From positions 14,583,327-14,647,326 of the forward strand of contig OX463864.1 in NCBI GenBank assembly GCA_949825065.1: 64,000 bases of DNA, read 5' to 3'. This stretch comes from Odontocerum albicorne. Taxonomy: Eukaryota; Arthropoda; Insecta; Trichoptera; Odontoceridae. The position numbers and the translations under genes were made by a program. Below, in pieces: positions 42,735 through 52,068 of the stretch (positions within the stretch are counted from its first letter, which is position 1; each line of letters begins with the position of its first letter). The notes under the pieces are model-generated. The model saw only the letters and a program-made list of their open reading frames with translations, was not told the DNA's origin and ran no database searches.

Positions 42735-43240
42735 ATAAGGATTAGCGCTACGCTCAAACAGAGATTGTTTATTGGCATTTCCAGTTCATCGCTCTTCTTT
42801 CTTTACGTCGTCCTTTACTGTCCATGCAGTGAGACTCTGGAATCAGTTACAAACCAATATAAGACTCGCTCCATCCTTGGCATGCTTTAAGAAGCGACTG
42901 ATAAAACTCTTAATTTCTAGTCAGTAAAATAACGTGTTTCATTCCTGATTTTTCTTTTCCTTTCCTCTCCACCATCCTTTCCTTTCCTTTTGATTGATGA
43001 TATCTCATTTTATATGAAAAATAATGTTCGGGTGATTGTCCGTCTTTGTGGGATTCGTGGGCATGTTCTCGCGTATATGTTTATGGATTTCGTGGGGATG
43101 GATAGTCATTTGAATGATTTATGCGACCACGTAACTTGCTTCATTTACTTTTGTCTGGTTGGTTGGAAGAGATTGCCACCTGGCAATAATCCCGCCAGAT
43201 TGTATTGCAATAAAAGTGTTAAATAAATAATAAATAAATA
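42735..43240 (+). mobile_element. CR1/L2-type LINE 3' end, family 3, with intact tail
   Basis: The C-terminal coding piece (GCGCTACGCTCAAACAGAGA; the protein in the better copy is RLWNQLQTNI-like) is followed by a C/T-rich stretch, a conserved 3' UTR (AATAATGTTCGGGTGATTGT, CGTATATGTTTATGGATTTC) and the tail GGTTGGAAGAGATTGCCACC, TGGCAATAA, GCCAGATTGTATTGCAATAA. The 3' UTR is nearly identical to 50395-50668, so the two insertions are recent. Confidence 0.82.
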
Positions 43241-43389
43241 ATGATATTTTCAAAGAATGAAACATAAAACTTAGTGCAATTGTAGGAGTTGTATGAGGAG
43301 ATGTATCGATGTAAAAGAAGTACACCACATATCACATAAATTGAATGTGTTTTTATAAATGTAGATTGTGAAATGGATTATTGATTTCT

Positions 43390-43975
43390 CTGAAATGAGG
43401 TCCCCCGATGCCCTTGCGGTCGGGCTCGCCCTACATTGGTGGGGTGTATTTGGCCGGGGTAATGTTTGTGGGATGAGCCCGGACCTTTTAATGTTTTCTC
43501 TCTTGAATGTATTTTTTTGTCATCTATTTATTTTCTATGTTTTTTTTATATTCTTGTTCTACGTGTTCAAGGGTGTGGGCTGAAAAACATCTGGTGTCCC
43601 CGTGGCTGGGTTCGCCCTACATTGGTGGGGTGTATCTCGGCCGGGGGAATGTTTGTGGGATGAGCCCGGACCTTTTAATGTCTTCTCTCTTGAATGTATT
43701 TTTTTTGTCATCTATTTATTTTCTGTTTTTTTTATATTCTTGTTCTACGTGTTCAAGGGTGTGGACTGAAAAACATCTGGTGTCCCCGTGGCTGGGTTCG
43801 CCCTATATTGGTGGGGTGTATCTTGGCCGAAGGGATGTTATTAGATGAGCCCAGACCTTTTGATAGCTTCTGTATTTAATGTATTATCTGCAATTTATGT
43901 ATTTTAGAAGTGTTATTTAAATATATTTTGTACATACTATGTTGCTGTCAATAAACCTATATTTATTTATTTACG
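43390..43975 (+). repeat. Mobile-element 3' region with 186-bp head duplicated, no minisatellite expansion
   Basis: The head (GGGTTCGCCCTACATTGGTG, GATGAGCCCGGACCTTTTAA) occurs at about 43431, 43618 and 43803, spaced 185-187 bp. After the last copy the sequence passes through TTTATGTATTTTAGAAG to CATACTATGTTGCTGTCAAT and AAACCTATATTTATTTATT. So only one unit of what is a 71-bp array at 3.4 and 59.4 kb is present here. Same element family. Confidence 0.8.
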
Positions 43976-44119
43976 AGTGTACTGGTAATACGATGTCACA
44001 ACTTATCATATTAATGAGAATTTTACACAAAGGTATTGAACACTAAGCAAAAAACTTATATTCTTTTCATGTTTAAACGAGTGTGTCGTCAGTAAGATAA
44101 AGGCAAAAAAAACAACAAA

Positions 44120-44400
44120 CTAACATACCATCAAGTCGTTTCCCTGGCGAAATAGACAGAGGAATAAGCGTTAAAGTTTCCTATAGCGACACCCCATATA
44201 TATAAATCCTACGATTTGTCTGACTTTTTGGAAATTCGTCTTTCGAAATATACATTTGATCTAACCAAACGTTCCTTGGTCTTTCTCATCCACGCCTTTC
44301 ACTCACATTTTCTCTGTATGTTTGTTTTGTAAGTCTTTCTTTAATCTTTTCTTGAATCTTCGAAAATAGTATAGTTTCACTTTGTGGTGCCATTTTTACT
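44120..44400 (-). pseudogene. Non-LTR RT C-terminus, family 1
   Basis: The complement contains the family's GTTTGGTTAGATCAAATGTA (W-D-Q region), GTGGATGAGAAAGACCAAGG (basic RPRK region) and a decayed 3' end near 44150. Heavily mutated. Confidence 0.55.
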
Positions 44401-44497
44401 GTACATAAAAGGCCAAAAAAAGGTAAATAAAATAAAATACAAAATAAAATAAAAAACCTATTTTATATTCTTGTGTTCACCACAGGTTTAATTTAGG

Positions 44498-44538
44498 TTC
44501 ACTAGTTTCGAAGACCACCGTCTTCTTCGTCAGGTGAA
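44498..44538 (-). ncRNA. Hammerhead ribozyme-like motif, best-formed stem I and stem II
   Basis: Minus strand: stem-I strand TTCAC, core CTGACGA, one A, stem II GAAGAC with loop GGTG and GTCTTC (six perfect pairs), GAAAC, then TA and GTGAA. The last pairs fully with TTCAC. The order core-stem II-GAAA-short stem III-UA-stem I is that of a type I hammerhead with minimal stem III, known from Penelope-like elements. One extra base follows the CUGANGA core. Confidence 0.6.
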
Positions 44539-44764
44539 TATAAACTAAGTTGCTAAAATACAATATATTTTGTACAAGTGTAAATAACCTAATATAAAAG
44601 AGATGAGGTAGGGGGAGTGAAGTGGAGAGAGATGTAATGCAATGGTGAATGGGGCGGGGAAAAAATGTGAAAGTGAATGTGAATCTTTAAGACAGGGGAG
44701 GATTTTAAATTGGAAACATATTAAGCAGAGGCCTATTATGAAAATTAGTTTGGTTATTGATGCT

Positions 44765-45205
44765 TGGTTATTGGGCTTTCTTTAATCATTCGTTGTACAC
44801 GTACAAACCATCTTCGAGTGCTCTTTTGGGTCTAACTCAATAAATCAGGTCTAACTCTTTTGGGTCTAACTCAATAAACATTCATACCTAATCATGTCAA
44901 TCCGTATTCTGTCACACACATATATTTTTTTCAGTGCACGCATTTTTACAGTATTTATTAAGTTATTTTGAGTCTTTTTCCACGTCCACGTTTTACTCCC
45001 ATACATCAAAGTTGGTACTAAAATACTATTGTGGATCATCTTAGCAGTTATTGATACTATTCGATGCTTGTATACATGTTATAGTACCTTATTAATATTG
45101 TTACTTATTGTTACACGCCTTCCGATATCTCTCTTAACTCTTCCATCATCTTCAGCGTATTTATCGAACCTTGTTGAAAATACACACTTGATGTTTCTGG
45201 TCTCA
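44765..45205 (-). pseudogene. Non-LTR RT thumb/C-terminus, family 1
   Basis: Minus strand: TRFDKYAEDDGRVKRDIGRR, IVSITAKMIHNSILVPTLMY and GSKTWTWKKTQNNLINTVKM, followed by DRIRIDMIRYECLLS. This covers the region from just after the RT palm through the YGSETW segment. A local duplication of AACTCAATAAA-containing sequence (44835-44880) interrupts it. Confidence 0.72.
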
Positions 45206-45222
45206 AGAGTCACCAGAACAAC

Positions 45223-45416
45223 GACCTCCGTGATTTAGTTAGTAAGATTAATGTCTCCTAGCCCGTAGTTGCGGGTTCGATTCCCATTGGAACCTAGATT
45301 TTTTGTAAAAAGGATTCCGATCTGGTTTTCATTTAACATTTTTCTGATTGATTGGAAAACATTGCCACAACAGGTTGTACTGTATACAACGAAACTGTAA
45401 TATAATAAATAATAAA
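45223..45416 (+). mobile_element. SINE-A copy, beside an RT relic
   Basis: Head GACCTCCGTGATTTAGTTAG, B-box GGGTTCGATTCCCATTGGAA, tail TTGATTGGAAAACATTGCCA and TTGTACTGTATACAACGAAA. It abuts the family-1 relic at 44765-45205. Confidence 0.83.
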
Positions 45417-45689
45417 AACAAATATGTTTCAGAACTTAAACCCTTTTATAAAGAAGTGGAATGCGGGCCGCGAGTTAAACGCTCGAGGATTAGACGAAGC
45501 GAAAGGACGAGGGGAAAGATTGACAGATCGTATCAATTAGCCTGTGTCAGAAAATCTTTAATATGTATTAAAGTGACCGTAATTATGTTTAATAACGCCG
45601 CTCAGTGGCTGGTGAGGAAGTTCATCTCACTTAATTGGCAGGAGGATGTCCATCGATTGCCATGAAGGCGAGACCAAAAATGCGAGATA

Positions 45690-45930
45690 TTAATTCATTT
45701 TATATCGGTTTTAATAACCTTTTAATCTCCCGGCTCAAAATAGTTATATTGAAGGGGAAAGTCGAGGGACACCGGGGGCCCGGAAGAAGACAGATGTCCT
45801 GGCTGCGGAATGTGAGGGAGTGGACCGGCATCCGGAGTGCAGAGGAACTGTTCCGGGCGGCTCAGGACCGAGACGGATTCGCCGAAGTGATCGCCAACGT
45901 TGGGGGGACCCGACAGGGCACTTAGAAGAA
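45690..45930 (+). pseudogene. Non-LTR RT C-terminus, family 2
   Basis: Open piece: ILKGKVEGHRGPGRRQMSWL, RNVREWTGIRSAEELFRAAQ, DRDGFAEVIANVGGTRQGT and stop, then AGAAGAAGAA. The GC-richer copy of this family (about 60% G+C locally), and the one ending most cleanly in the AAG tail. Confidence 0.75.
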
Positions 45931-45954
45931 GAAGAATCGGTTTTTGGAGGAGAT

Positions 45955-47005
45955 AGATCTTGACACAGAAGCAAATACTGCAGGTTTCCCAAAAATTGAT
46001 TATTGAAATCATTAGTAAACTTCTTGCCCGGTATCCCGCAGTGAAGCTTTTCAGGGAGTATCGCGTGTTAAACGTAGCCAACCTACACATCAAATTCATT
46101 CTCTGGCACTATCATCACGAAAAAAAGAACAAATTCATTCTCTGGCACTATCATCACGAAAAAAACACATCAAATTCATTCTCTGGCAAGTTCCTCACGA
46201 AAAAAACACATCAAATTCATTCTCTGGCACTATCATCACGAAAAAAACACATCAAATTCATTCTGTGGCACTATCATCACGAAAAAAACACATCAAATTC
46301 ATTCTCTGGCACTATCATCACGAATAAAAGAACAAATTCATTCTCTGGCATTATCATCACGAAAAAAACACATCAAATTCATTCTCTGGCACTATCATCA
46401 CGAAAAAAAGAAAATGCAAACTCAGCAGGGATACATGATATGTATGGCAACTGATTAGATTATCAATAATTGGTTCCCATGACATATAATGGGGTGACGA
46501 ATTCAATAACGCAAAACGGGGCAAAAAAATTAGGCAGTAGATCGAAGTGCGGTTGTTATTGCGACATGAGTTTGAATACTTAGGCTTGCAGGAGGGATGA
46601 CTTGTAGCAAAGGTTTGTATGAAATCTTAAGTATGGTGCGTTTTTGGTGATTATGTGCGACATATTATTGGATGGGCTTTTTGGTCTGGTTTGTTGAAGT
46701 GTGACGGGTTCGATTCGTGTGATATATATACATATGTAATTAAGTGTCACTGTTTATCGAGTTGATGAGAGTATGGAACGGGGTATTGTATTATCAAAAA
46801 TCGTATAGAAATATCAATTTCTTTTTCCATGTTATACGTCTTCAATAAGACACCGGCAAAAACCTGGTTTACTGGGGACGCGACAAATGAAAAGTAACAA
46901 ACCCAGATCCATAAAAATTGTAAATCTAAATTAAATTATCTGTTGTTTTTTCACAAATTATGTTTTAGTAAAATTTCTTGACATATATGTATAAATAAAA
47001 TAAAT
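45955..47005 (+). pseudogene. LINE family-4 C-terminus and 3' UTR with an internal 41-bp expansion
   Basis: Encodes ILQVSQKLIIEIISKLLARY, PAVKLFREYRVLNVANLHIK and FILWHYHHEKK, the last of these amplified (see next feature). After the array come an in-frame end near 46450, a decayed SPITYNGVTNSI-like and GVVIATxFExLGLQE-like region, and a 3' UTR to about 47005 (CCTGGTTTACTGGGGACGCG, TTAAATTATCTGTTGTTTTT). The order matches a CR1-group reverse transcriptase C-terminus. The unexpanded copy is 62803-63616. Confidence 0.72.
46085..46412 (+). repeat. 41-bp tandem array (some units 38 bp), 8 units, inside the family-4 coding relic
   Basis: Units are AAATTCATTCTCTGGCACTA and TCATCACGAAAAAAACACATC. 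The unit corresponds to the single ILWHYH segment in the unexpanded copy, so it arose from that element's own sequence. 41 is not a multiple of three, so successive units change frame. Confidence 0.92.
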
Positions 47006-47011
47006 AAATAA

Positions 47012-47072
47012 TGAAGAGCAATTTAAATAACGCCGTTTAGAGAGGAGACTCTCTTGAAGGTCGCTCCAACGC
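47012..47072 (-). repeat. SINE-C-type 3' end, minus strand
   Basis: The complement reads GAGAGTCTCCTCTCTAAACG and GCGTTATTTAAATTGCTCTT. Tentative because the end is altered. Confidence 0.45.
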
Positions 47073-47167
47073 ACGATTCAAAGTCACAATTATTGACTGA
47101 TAAAAAATAAACATATAGAAGTTATATATTGTTTATAGTTAAGGCATATTGTGAAGGTTTAAATACA

Positions 47168-47300
47168 TTGTAATTTGTTTTATCAAACACAAACACGTAT
47201 TATTTGTGCTCCCCTAATGATGAGGTGAAAACCTTGAAACCGGAATGGTTATACCGTTACAAAAAGTAGAATAAACAGTGTTTGATAAAACAAATTACAA
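47168..47300 (+). mobile_element. Penelope-type tail with 23-bp inverted repeats around a hammerhead-like motif
   Basis: Arms 47168-47190 and 47278-47300 are perfect complements (TTGTAATTTGTTTTATCAAA... against ...TTTGATAAAACAAATTACAA). Between them 47205-47252 holds a decayed hammerhead-like motif: core CTAATGA, stem II GAGGT / ACCTT around GAAA, then GAAAC and CCGG. The downstream AATAAACAGTGTTTGATAAAA also occurs after the 51.27-kb motif. Confidence 0.6.
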
Positions 47301-47333
47301 TATAGAAGTCAAGTGAAGGAAGTGGTGGCTGTC

Positions 47334-47500
47334 ATGCGATGTGGCTATGTCTTCCAACCAACCACAAAGATGTTAAACTGGACTTAAGTGAAAACCAGAC
47401 TGGAATCCTTTTCTTAAAAACATTTGGGTTCCAGCAGGATTTGAACCCGATACCTCCGAATCGGGAGACAGGCGTCTTACAAACTAGGCCACGGAGGTCA
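47334..47500 (-). mobile_element. SINE-A copy, tail shortened
   Basis: Minus strand: ATGACCTCCGTGGCCTAGTT, B-box-like GGGTTCAAATCCTGCTGGAA, body with TTAAGTCCAGTTTAACATC and GGTTGGAAGACAT. The last tail segment is missing. Confidence 0.8.
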
Positions 47501-47504
47501 TACA

Positions 47505-47680
47505 TCAAAAGTTGGCACCAAAATACTACTGTGGACTATCATCTCAGGAGATTTAGATACTGCCCGGTTCGAGTATGTATATATGTTTAAGTGCCCCATT
47601 GACTTTATTTTATATCGTTACACGCCGTTCGATATCTCTATTAACTAATTCATTATCTTAAAAAAAATCTACCCAAATAG
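47505..47680 (-). pseudogene. Non-LTR RT thumb fragment, family 1
   Basis: The complement resembles 44765-45205: TAGTATTTTGGTGCCAACTT (IL.P.L), ATAGTCCACAG, then the decayed GRR-type segment. It begins where SINE-A ends, as at 45.2 kb, but with opposite SINE orientation. Confidence 0.5.
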
Positions 47681-48169
47681 CAGAATTCTTCAACTTGTTC
47701 CTATCTTTCATTTAATAAAAAAGCTTTAACTTCTCAATAAAACATAACATAAGAGTATATTAAAAATATTTGAGAAGAAGAAAAAAGAGTCTCAGTGGAA
47801 GCAGACGGATTGGACGCACTATAAAAGTACAAGATGCTGAAGATCCACTAGAAATTGGTTATAATGAATACGGCGCTGGATGCTCTGAAATGGACGCGTA
47901 GCATTTAATATTGAGTTCTTCCGTAGATCTGTGCTCCGCTATTTTCCGGTTTAATTCGCAAATTATATTTCTTATGGAGGCAGCAGCCTCGAGACATCTC
48001 GTCAGCAATACTAACTATACATGCCGTGTATATACACAATTACTACAACCGATCATGTAATATGGTACATCCTCATACTGGAGGTAACAGCCAATTTCGT
48101 TATGAACCATTTTGCGATACGTAAAACCGGAAATATGCTTTCAAAGAGTTCATACGAATGACAGAAAAT
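47681..48169. other. Spacer, nothing recognised
   Basis: No gene or repeat match. Confidence 0.4.
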
Positions 48170-48800
48170 TACATCATCATCATCATCAACCTGGGTCGAT
48201 CCACTGTTGAATAAAGGTCTCCCCAAGTCGAATCCAAATAATTCCATTTTTTGCTCGTTGGTGCCATGCTTCCTGATTTCATCTATCCAGCGTACCTTCG
48301 GTCATTTTCTGGGCCTCTTTATGCATCTTAGGTACCACAATTGGATTATTTCGGATGTCCATCGGGGATCTGAGATTCTGGCTACGTAACGTGCCTACTA
48401 CCATTTAATTTTCTTACAAACCTTTATTACGTCTTCTATCTTTGTTTTTGTTACGAATCCAGATGTTTCGTTAGCGGTTTCTTTTAGTATATCCCAACAT
48501 ACATCCGTGCTACTTTGTGCGGTCTTGAGCTTTTGTGTGTTATTTGCTGTGAGCGTCCACGTCTCAAAGTCATGCGTAAGTGCTGGAAGAATACACTAGT
48601 TTTAGACCTTTCGCTTCAAAGATAGTGGGAGATCACTTTTCAAGATGTTAATCAAACGTTCAAATAAGCTCAATGCTAGTTTTGTCCTTCGTGCTATTTC
48701 CTCCGATACTCGTGTCACCTACAAAGGACATCAGTTGGCCCAAATACACATATTCCTGGACAAGTTCCAACTCCTTTCCATCTACAATTATTGGTTTTGA
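48170..48800 (-). pseudogene. RTE-clade RT C-terminal relic with trinucleotide tail
   Basis: Minus strand: KPIIVDGKELELVQEYVYLG, QLMSFVGDTSIGGN-like, then a decayed LWSLT-type region with VDAHSK, a TLRSQNLRSPMDIRN-like segment, KVRWIDEIRKHGTNEQKMEL and FGFDLGRPLFNSG. The end is a GATGATGATGATG tail (48170-48183). The order (VDGKxIExVxEYxYLGQ...RWxDE) is that of an RTE-type enzyme from thumb to C-terminus. A different subfamily from 34085-34800. Confidence 0.75.
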
Positions 48801-48900
48801 AAAAAATATATTTATTTATCTATTTTAAATCACGAGTATATATAATATGTGATTTCAATCACAGAAATAAGTAATTTCAAATTAAATAGAACTAGGGTTG

Positions 48901-49200
48901 CTGTTATAAAATCACATATTTACTGGTCGACATATCTTCGCATCAAGTTAGATGGTATTTTTGTCATAAAATCATATATTTACTGGTCGACATATCTTCG
49001 CATCAAGTTAGATGGTATTTTTGTTATAAAATCACATATTTACTAATCGACATATCTTCGCATCAAGTTAGATGGTATTTTTGTTATAAAATCATATGTT
49101 TACTGGTCGACATATCTTCGCATCAAGTTCGATGGTATTTTTGTTATAAAATCATATATTAACTGGTCGACATATCTTCGCATCAAGTTAGATGGTATTT
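48901..49200 (+). repeat. 60-bp tandem array, 5 units
   Basis: Units are CTGGTCGACATATCTTCGCA, TCAAGTTAGATGGTATTTTT and GTTATAAAATCATATATTTA, exactly 60 bp each, differing by one to three bases. The short open frame across it reflects the unit length only. Confidence 0.95.
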
Positions 49201-49205
49201 TTGTT

Positions 49206-49824
49206 TCGAGTTAATTTATTTTTTGGTACGTCATTTAATTTAATTGCGCCATGTTTACCTCGTAACTCCGTCATTTGATACACATTCCATACTGATCACA
49301 CGAGCTTTTATGTACGCGATTGTATGATTAATACGGCTGTCGAATTTCGTCGGAAGTTGTGACGTCATAAGCTTAATCGCGCGCAAATGAGTGTTTCAAT
49401 ATGTATTTGGAATCTTGATGTTGCAATATCAATATAATCTCTGGTTGAAAAAACTTGTGTTTGTAATTTATGGTATTGCTAATTCTTCGTAAAAAACGCG
49501 AAATAACGTAGTATTAAAAATGGGCCCGTTACACCATTTATATATCTGTTACATTTACAAAAAGAGTTAGTTCATTGCGAATTCATCTAATAAGGTGTGA
49601 TACCATAGAATTATTTAACGCTACAGTTATTCCAGGCGCGCGCTGGCTATGTCAAGCGTTGGAAGGATAACAATTGTAGCACGATATCTTCCAGCAATGT
49701 AGCCGTGATTTGCATACGTACGTTCACATTAGCTCCGATATAACGGGTAAATATAAACAATCATCTCTCATGCATTCAATCACACCATAAATAAAAATAA
49801 ATAAAACTTTAATCCATTTCGTAG
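49206..49824. other. Spacer, nothing recognised
   Basis: No gene or repeat match. Confidence 0.4.
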
Positions 49825-50030
49825 TCATCATTCCTGGACCTCGTAGTCTCCCCTTGCTATTCCAACGTCAAGTCAGTTGAAAAGCGAAGCTGTGCCGTTA
49901 ATTTCTTTTTTGTATGAATGTGCCGTTGCCCACCAGCAAACTCACCGACCACACCGCGTACTGAATTTGATGGCAAACCGAGGTGAGACGATGGGAGCAC
50001 ATCGGCATGTTTTTATCTTTTTTAAAGAAT
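49825..50030 (+). repeat. Unclassified interspersed repeat
   Basis: Shared with 58890-59075 (same strand) and 11685-11765 (opposite strand): GGACCTCGTAGTCTCCCCTT, TTGAAAAGCGAAGCTGTGCC, then GATGGCAAACCGAGGTGAGA-type wording. No coding pattern; possibly a DNA-element or SINE body. Confidence 0.6.
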
Positions 50031-50044
50031 AAATACTTCATACC

Positions 50045-50668
50045 AGAAGGCATTGAACTGGTTGAATGTTAGAAATAGACGCCAAATTCACACACTGTCT
50101 CTATTGTATAATATCCTTAACTGTCCCACCGCACCCTCTTATCTCGCTGAAAATTTTCAGCGTCTTTCCAATCATGGATTAGCGCTCCGCTCAAACAGAG
50201 ATTGTTTATTGGCCTTTCCAGTTCACCGCTCCTCTTTCTTTACGTCGTCCTTTACTGTCCATGCAGTGAGACTCTGGAATCAGTTACAAACCAATATAAA
50301 ACTCGCTCCGTCCTTGGCATGTTTTAAGAAGCGACTGAAAAAACTCTTAATTTCTAGTCAGTAAAATAACGTGTTTCATTCCTGATTTTTCTTTTCCTTT
50401 CCTCTCCACCATCCTTTCCTTTCCTTTTGATTGATGATATCTCACTTTATATGAAAAATAATGTTCGGGTGATTGTCCGTCTTTGTGGGGTTCGTGGGCA
50501 TGTTCTCGCGTATATGTTTATGGATTTCGTGGGGATGGGTAGTCATTTGAATGATTTATGCGACCACGTAACTTGCTTCATTTACTTTTGTCTGGTTGGT
50601 TGGAAGAGATTGCCACCTGGCAATAAGCCCGCCAGATTGTATTGCAATAAAAGTGTTAAATAAATAAA
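50045..50668 (+). mobile_element. CR1/L2-type LINE 3' end, family 3, best copy
   Basis: 50053-50364 is open: NVRNRRQIHTLSLLYNILNC, ENFQRLSNHGLALRSNRDCL, FTSSFTVHAVRLWNQLQTNI and LACFKKRLKKLLISSQ, stop. FxVxAVRLWNxLxxxI...FKKRLKKxL is the C-terminal signature of CR1/L2-like reverse transcriptases. The 3' UTR and tail (GGTTGGAAGAGATTGCCACC, TGGCAATAAGCCCGCCAGAT, TGTATTGCAATAAAAG, then TAAATAAATAAA) are intact. It is 5'-truncated; RT core and endonuclease are absent. Confidence 0.88.
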
Positions 50669-50815
50669 TATGGCCGAGATCACAGGTATCCTTATACCCC
50701 CAAATACTAGGCGGAAAAAATACCTGTGTCACTCGACAGGTGTAGCACAGCACGGGGTTCGAACCGGTAACCTTCCGCATAAAAGTCCAGTCCGTTACCG
50801 CGCGGCCATGCACCT
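50669..50815 (-). mobile_element. SINE-B copy, directly after the LINE tail
   Basis: Minus strand: GAGGTGCATGGCCGCGCGGT, B-box GGTTCGAACCCCGTGCTGTG, body with ACACAGGTATTTTTTCCGCC, end TGTGATCTCGGCCATA. It abuts the LINE family-3 tail. Confidence 0.85.
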
Positions 50816-50884
50816 CGAATCCATGAATAGATAGGTCGTCAGCAACATTTGTGGCGACCTCTGTAGCGAAGATAGTTTACCGGC

Positions 50885-51345
50885 CGTGGGTTTTGGGTTT
50901 GATTGCCGAAAATATAAAAAAAATCCCAGTCTCATAACGATATTCCTTTGTCTTGCTGTCCCTGCACGTGCGATAGTAGTGCCAATTTTACGACGACGAA
51001 ATAAGAATTATCGTGAAAACCATACTTTTTCTATCGATGATGCCAAATTCTTACATATCAGTAGTAATGGAAATAAATTGGACATATTAGAGGCCCTAGA
51101 AATTTCTAAGTCAATACACCGATCCGAACATCTATTGAACAGTTATTTCACAAAAATCTCTCCGCTCTTGGCCGAAATTGTCCCATGCCTCCCTCATCCC
51201 TCTGCCCTCAACCGTTGAAGCGTGTATATCGGTACCAGTTCGAACAGCATTTAGTCTTGTTTGCGCTCCCCTGAAGATGAGGTGAAAGCCTTGAAACCGG
51301 TAGGGTGGAATAAACAGTGTTTGATAAAAATAAATTACAAAGTAT
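50885..51345 (+). mobile_element. Penelope-like element 3' end: GIY-YIG-type C-terminus plus hammerhead-like tail
   Basis: A frame ending at the stop near 51218 reads RNKNYRENHTFSIDDAKFLH, ISSNGNKLDILEALEISKSI and HRSEHLLNSYFTKISPLLAE. This is the pattern xILHxxxxGxKLDxLEALEIxxxxxxxxxLLNxQ at the end of the GIY-YIG endonuclease of Penelope-like elements. The stop is followed by about 50 bp and then a hammerhead-like motif (51266-51308) and TGGAATAAACAGTGTTTGAT. A hammerhead downstream of a GIY-YIG end is the arrangement known for this class. RT and most of the endonuclease are missing. Confidence 0.75.
51266..51308 (+). ncRNA. Hammerhead-like motif in the Penelope-type 3' end
   Basis: Stem-I strand CTCCC, core CTGAAGA, one T, stem II GAGGT with GAAA loop and GCCTT, GAAAC, palindromic ACCGGT, A, and GGGTG pairing with CTCCC apart from one T-T. 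Stem sequences differ from those at 40548 and 44498 yet still pair. Confidence 0.6.
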
Positions 51346-51424
51346 TATACTTTCATTGTATACAGTCAAACCTATGTTAGTTATAAAATGTCTTGTTATG
51401 TATAAATAAATAAAAATAATAAAC

Positions 51425-51890
51425 GTTCTCGTACAACTTTTAGGATTTCTCTGACATTTTTCGTTTCCTTCTTTCAAAATAGCATTCACTTAATCCATGC
51501 ATACTTTCCTTGATCTTCCTCTCACACGCCTTCCACTCACATTTGCACTGTATATCTGTTTGTAGTCTTTCTTCATCCATTCGTTCCATATGCCAAAACC
51601 ACCTGAACGTACAGTGCCCGGCGGTAAGTAATACACATCGTTTGTAGAGCGTTGTCTCTCATTCATACACGTGTTCCCTCGCGATTTGTCAGTCGTTACC
51701 AGACCGGACGGTTAGCGCATCGTGCGACAGAGACATCGCTCCACAAAATATGCGTGTTATTTACCGCCGAGTACTATTCTCTTCTTCATCTTGCTTAAAC
51801 CACCAACCTTAAGTTCACTTCATTCCGTATTATCCCATATCACTTCATTTCGTACGGTTGTCGTATTAATTTATTTCCTATTATATTGAA
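51425..51890 (-). pseudogene. Non-LTR RT C-terminus, family 1, interrupted by a MITE
   Basis: Complement: 51425-51614 has the family's 3' part (TCCTTCTTTCAAAATAGCAT, TTCCTTGATCTTCCTC, TTCGTTCCATATGCCAAAAC). The MITE 51617-51771 follows. 51774-51890 continues with CTTCTTCATCTTGCTTAAAC, the SKMKK segment, and TTCATTCCGTATTATCCCAT. The halves are adjacent in uninterrupted copies. Confidence 0.62.
51617..51771. mobile_element. MITE copy, 155 bp
   Basis: Left end CCCGGCGGTAAGTAATACAC; right end ...TTACCGCCGAG. The left TA is now TG, the right TA is intact. Interior GTAGAGCGTTGTCTCT and its imperfect partner as in the other copies. Confidence 0.8.
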
Positions 51891-52068
51891 CCTTATAATT
51901 ACTTGTGTTTAATACTTCGAAACAGATTGAAATTATACTGAACGAACCGGTGTAAAAGGGGATGATGTCAATTAATTTTGAATTGTAATTCATTAAATAA
52001 TTCATTTATTTCCTATTATATTGAACCTTATAATTCTTGTGTTTATTTATCTTGAGCTCTTTTTTTGA

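Noticed and set aside
45960..46454. 164-codon open frame as an intact gene
   Set aside because: It is the family-4 LINE C-terminus whose frame is kept open through the 41-bp array. The real element continues differently in the unexpanded copy.
48170..48183. GAT repeat as an ordinary microsatellite
   Set aside because: It lies precisely at the 3' end of an RTE-type relic, and another RTE relic ends the same way at about 34790. It is better read as the element's tail.
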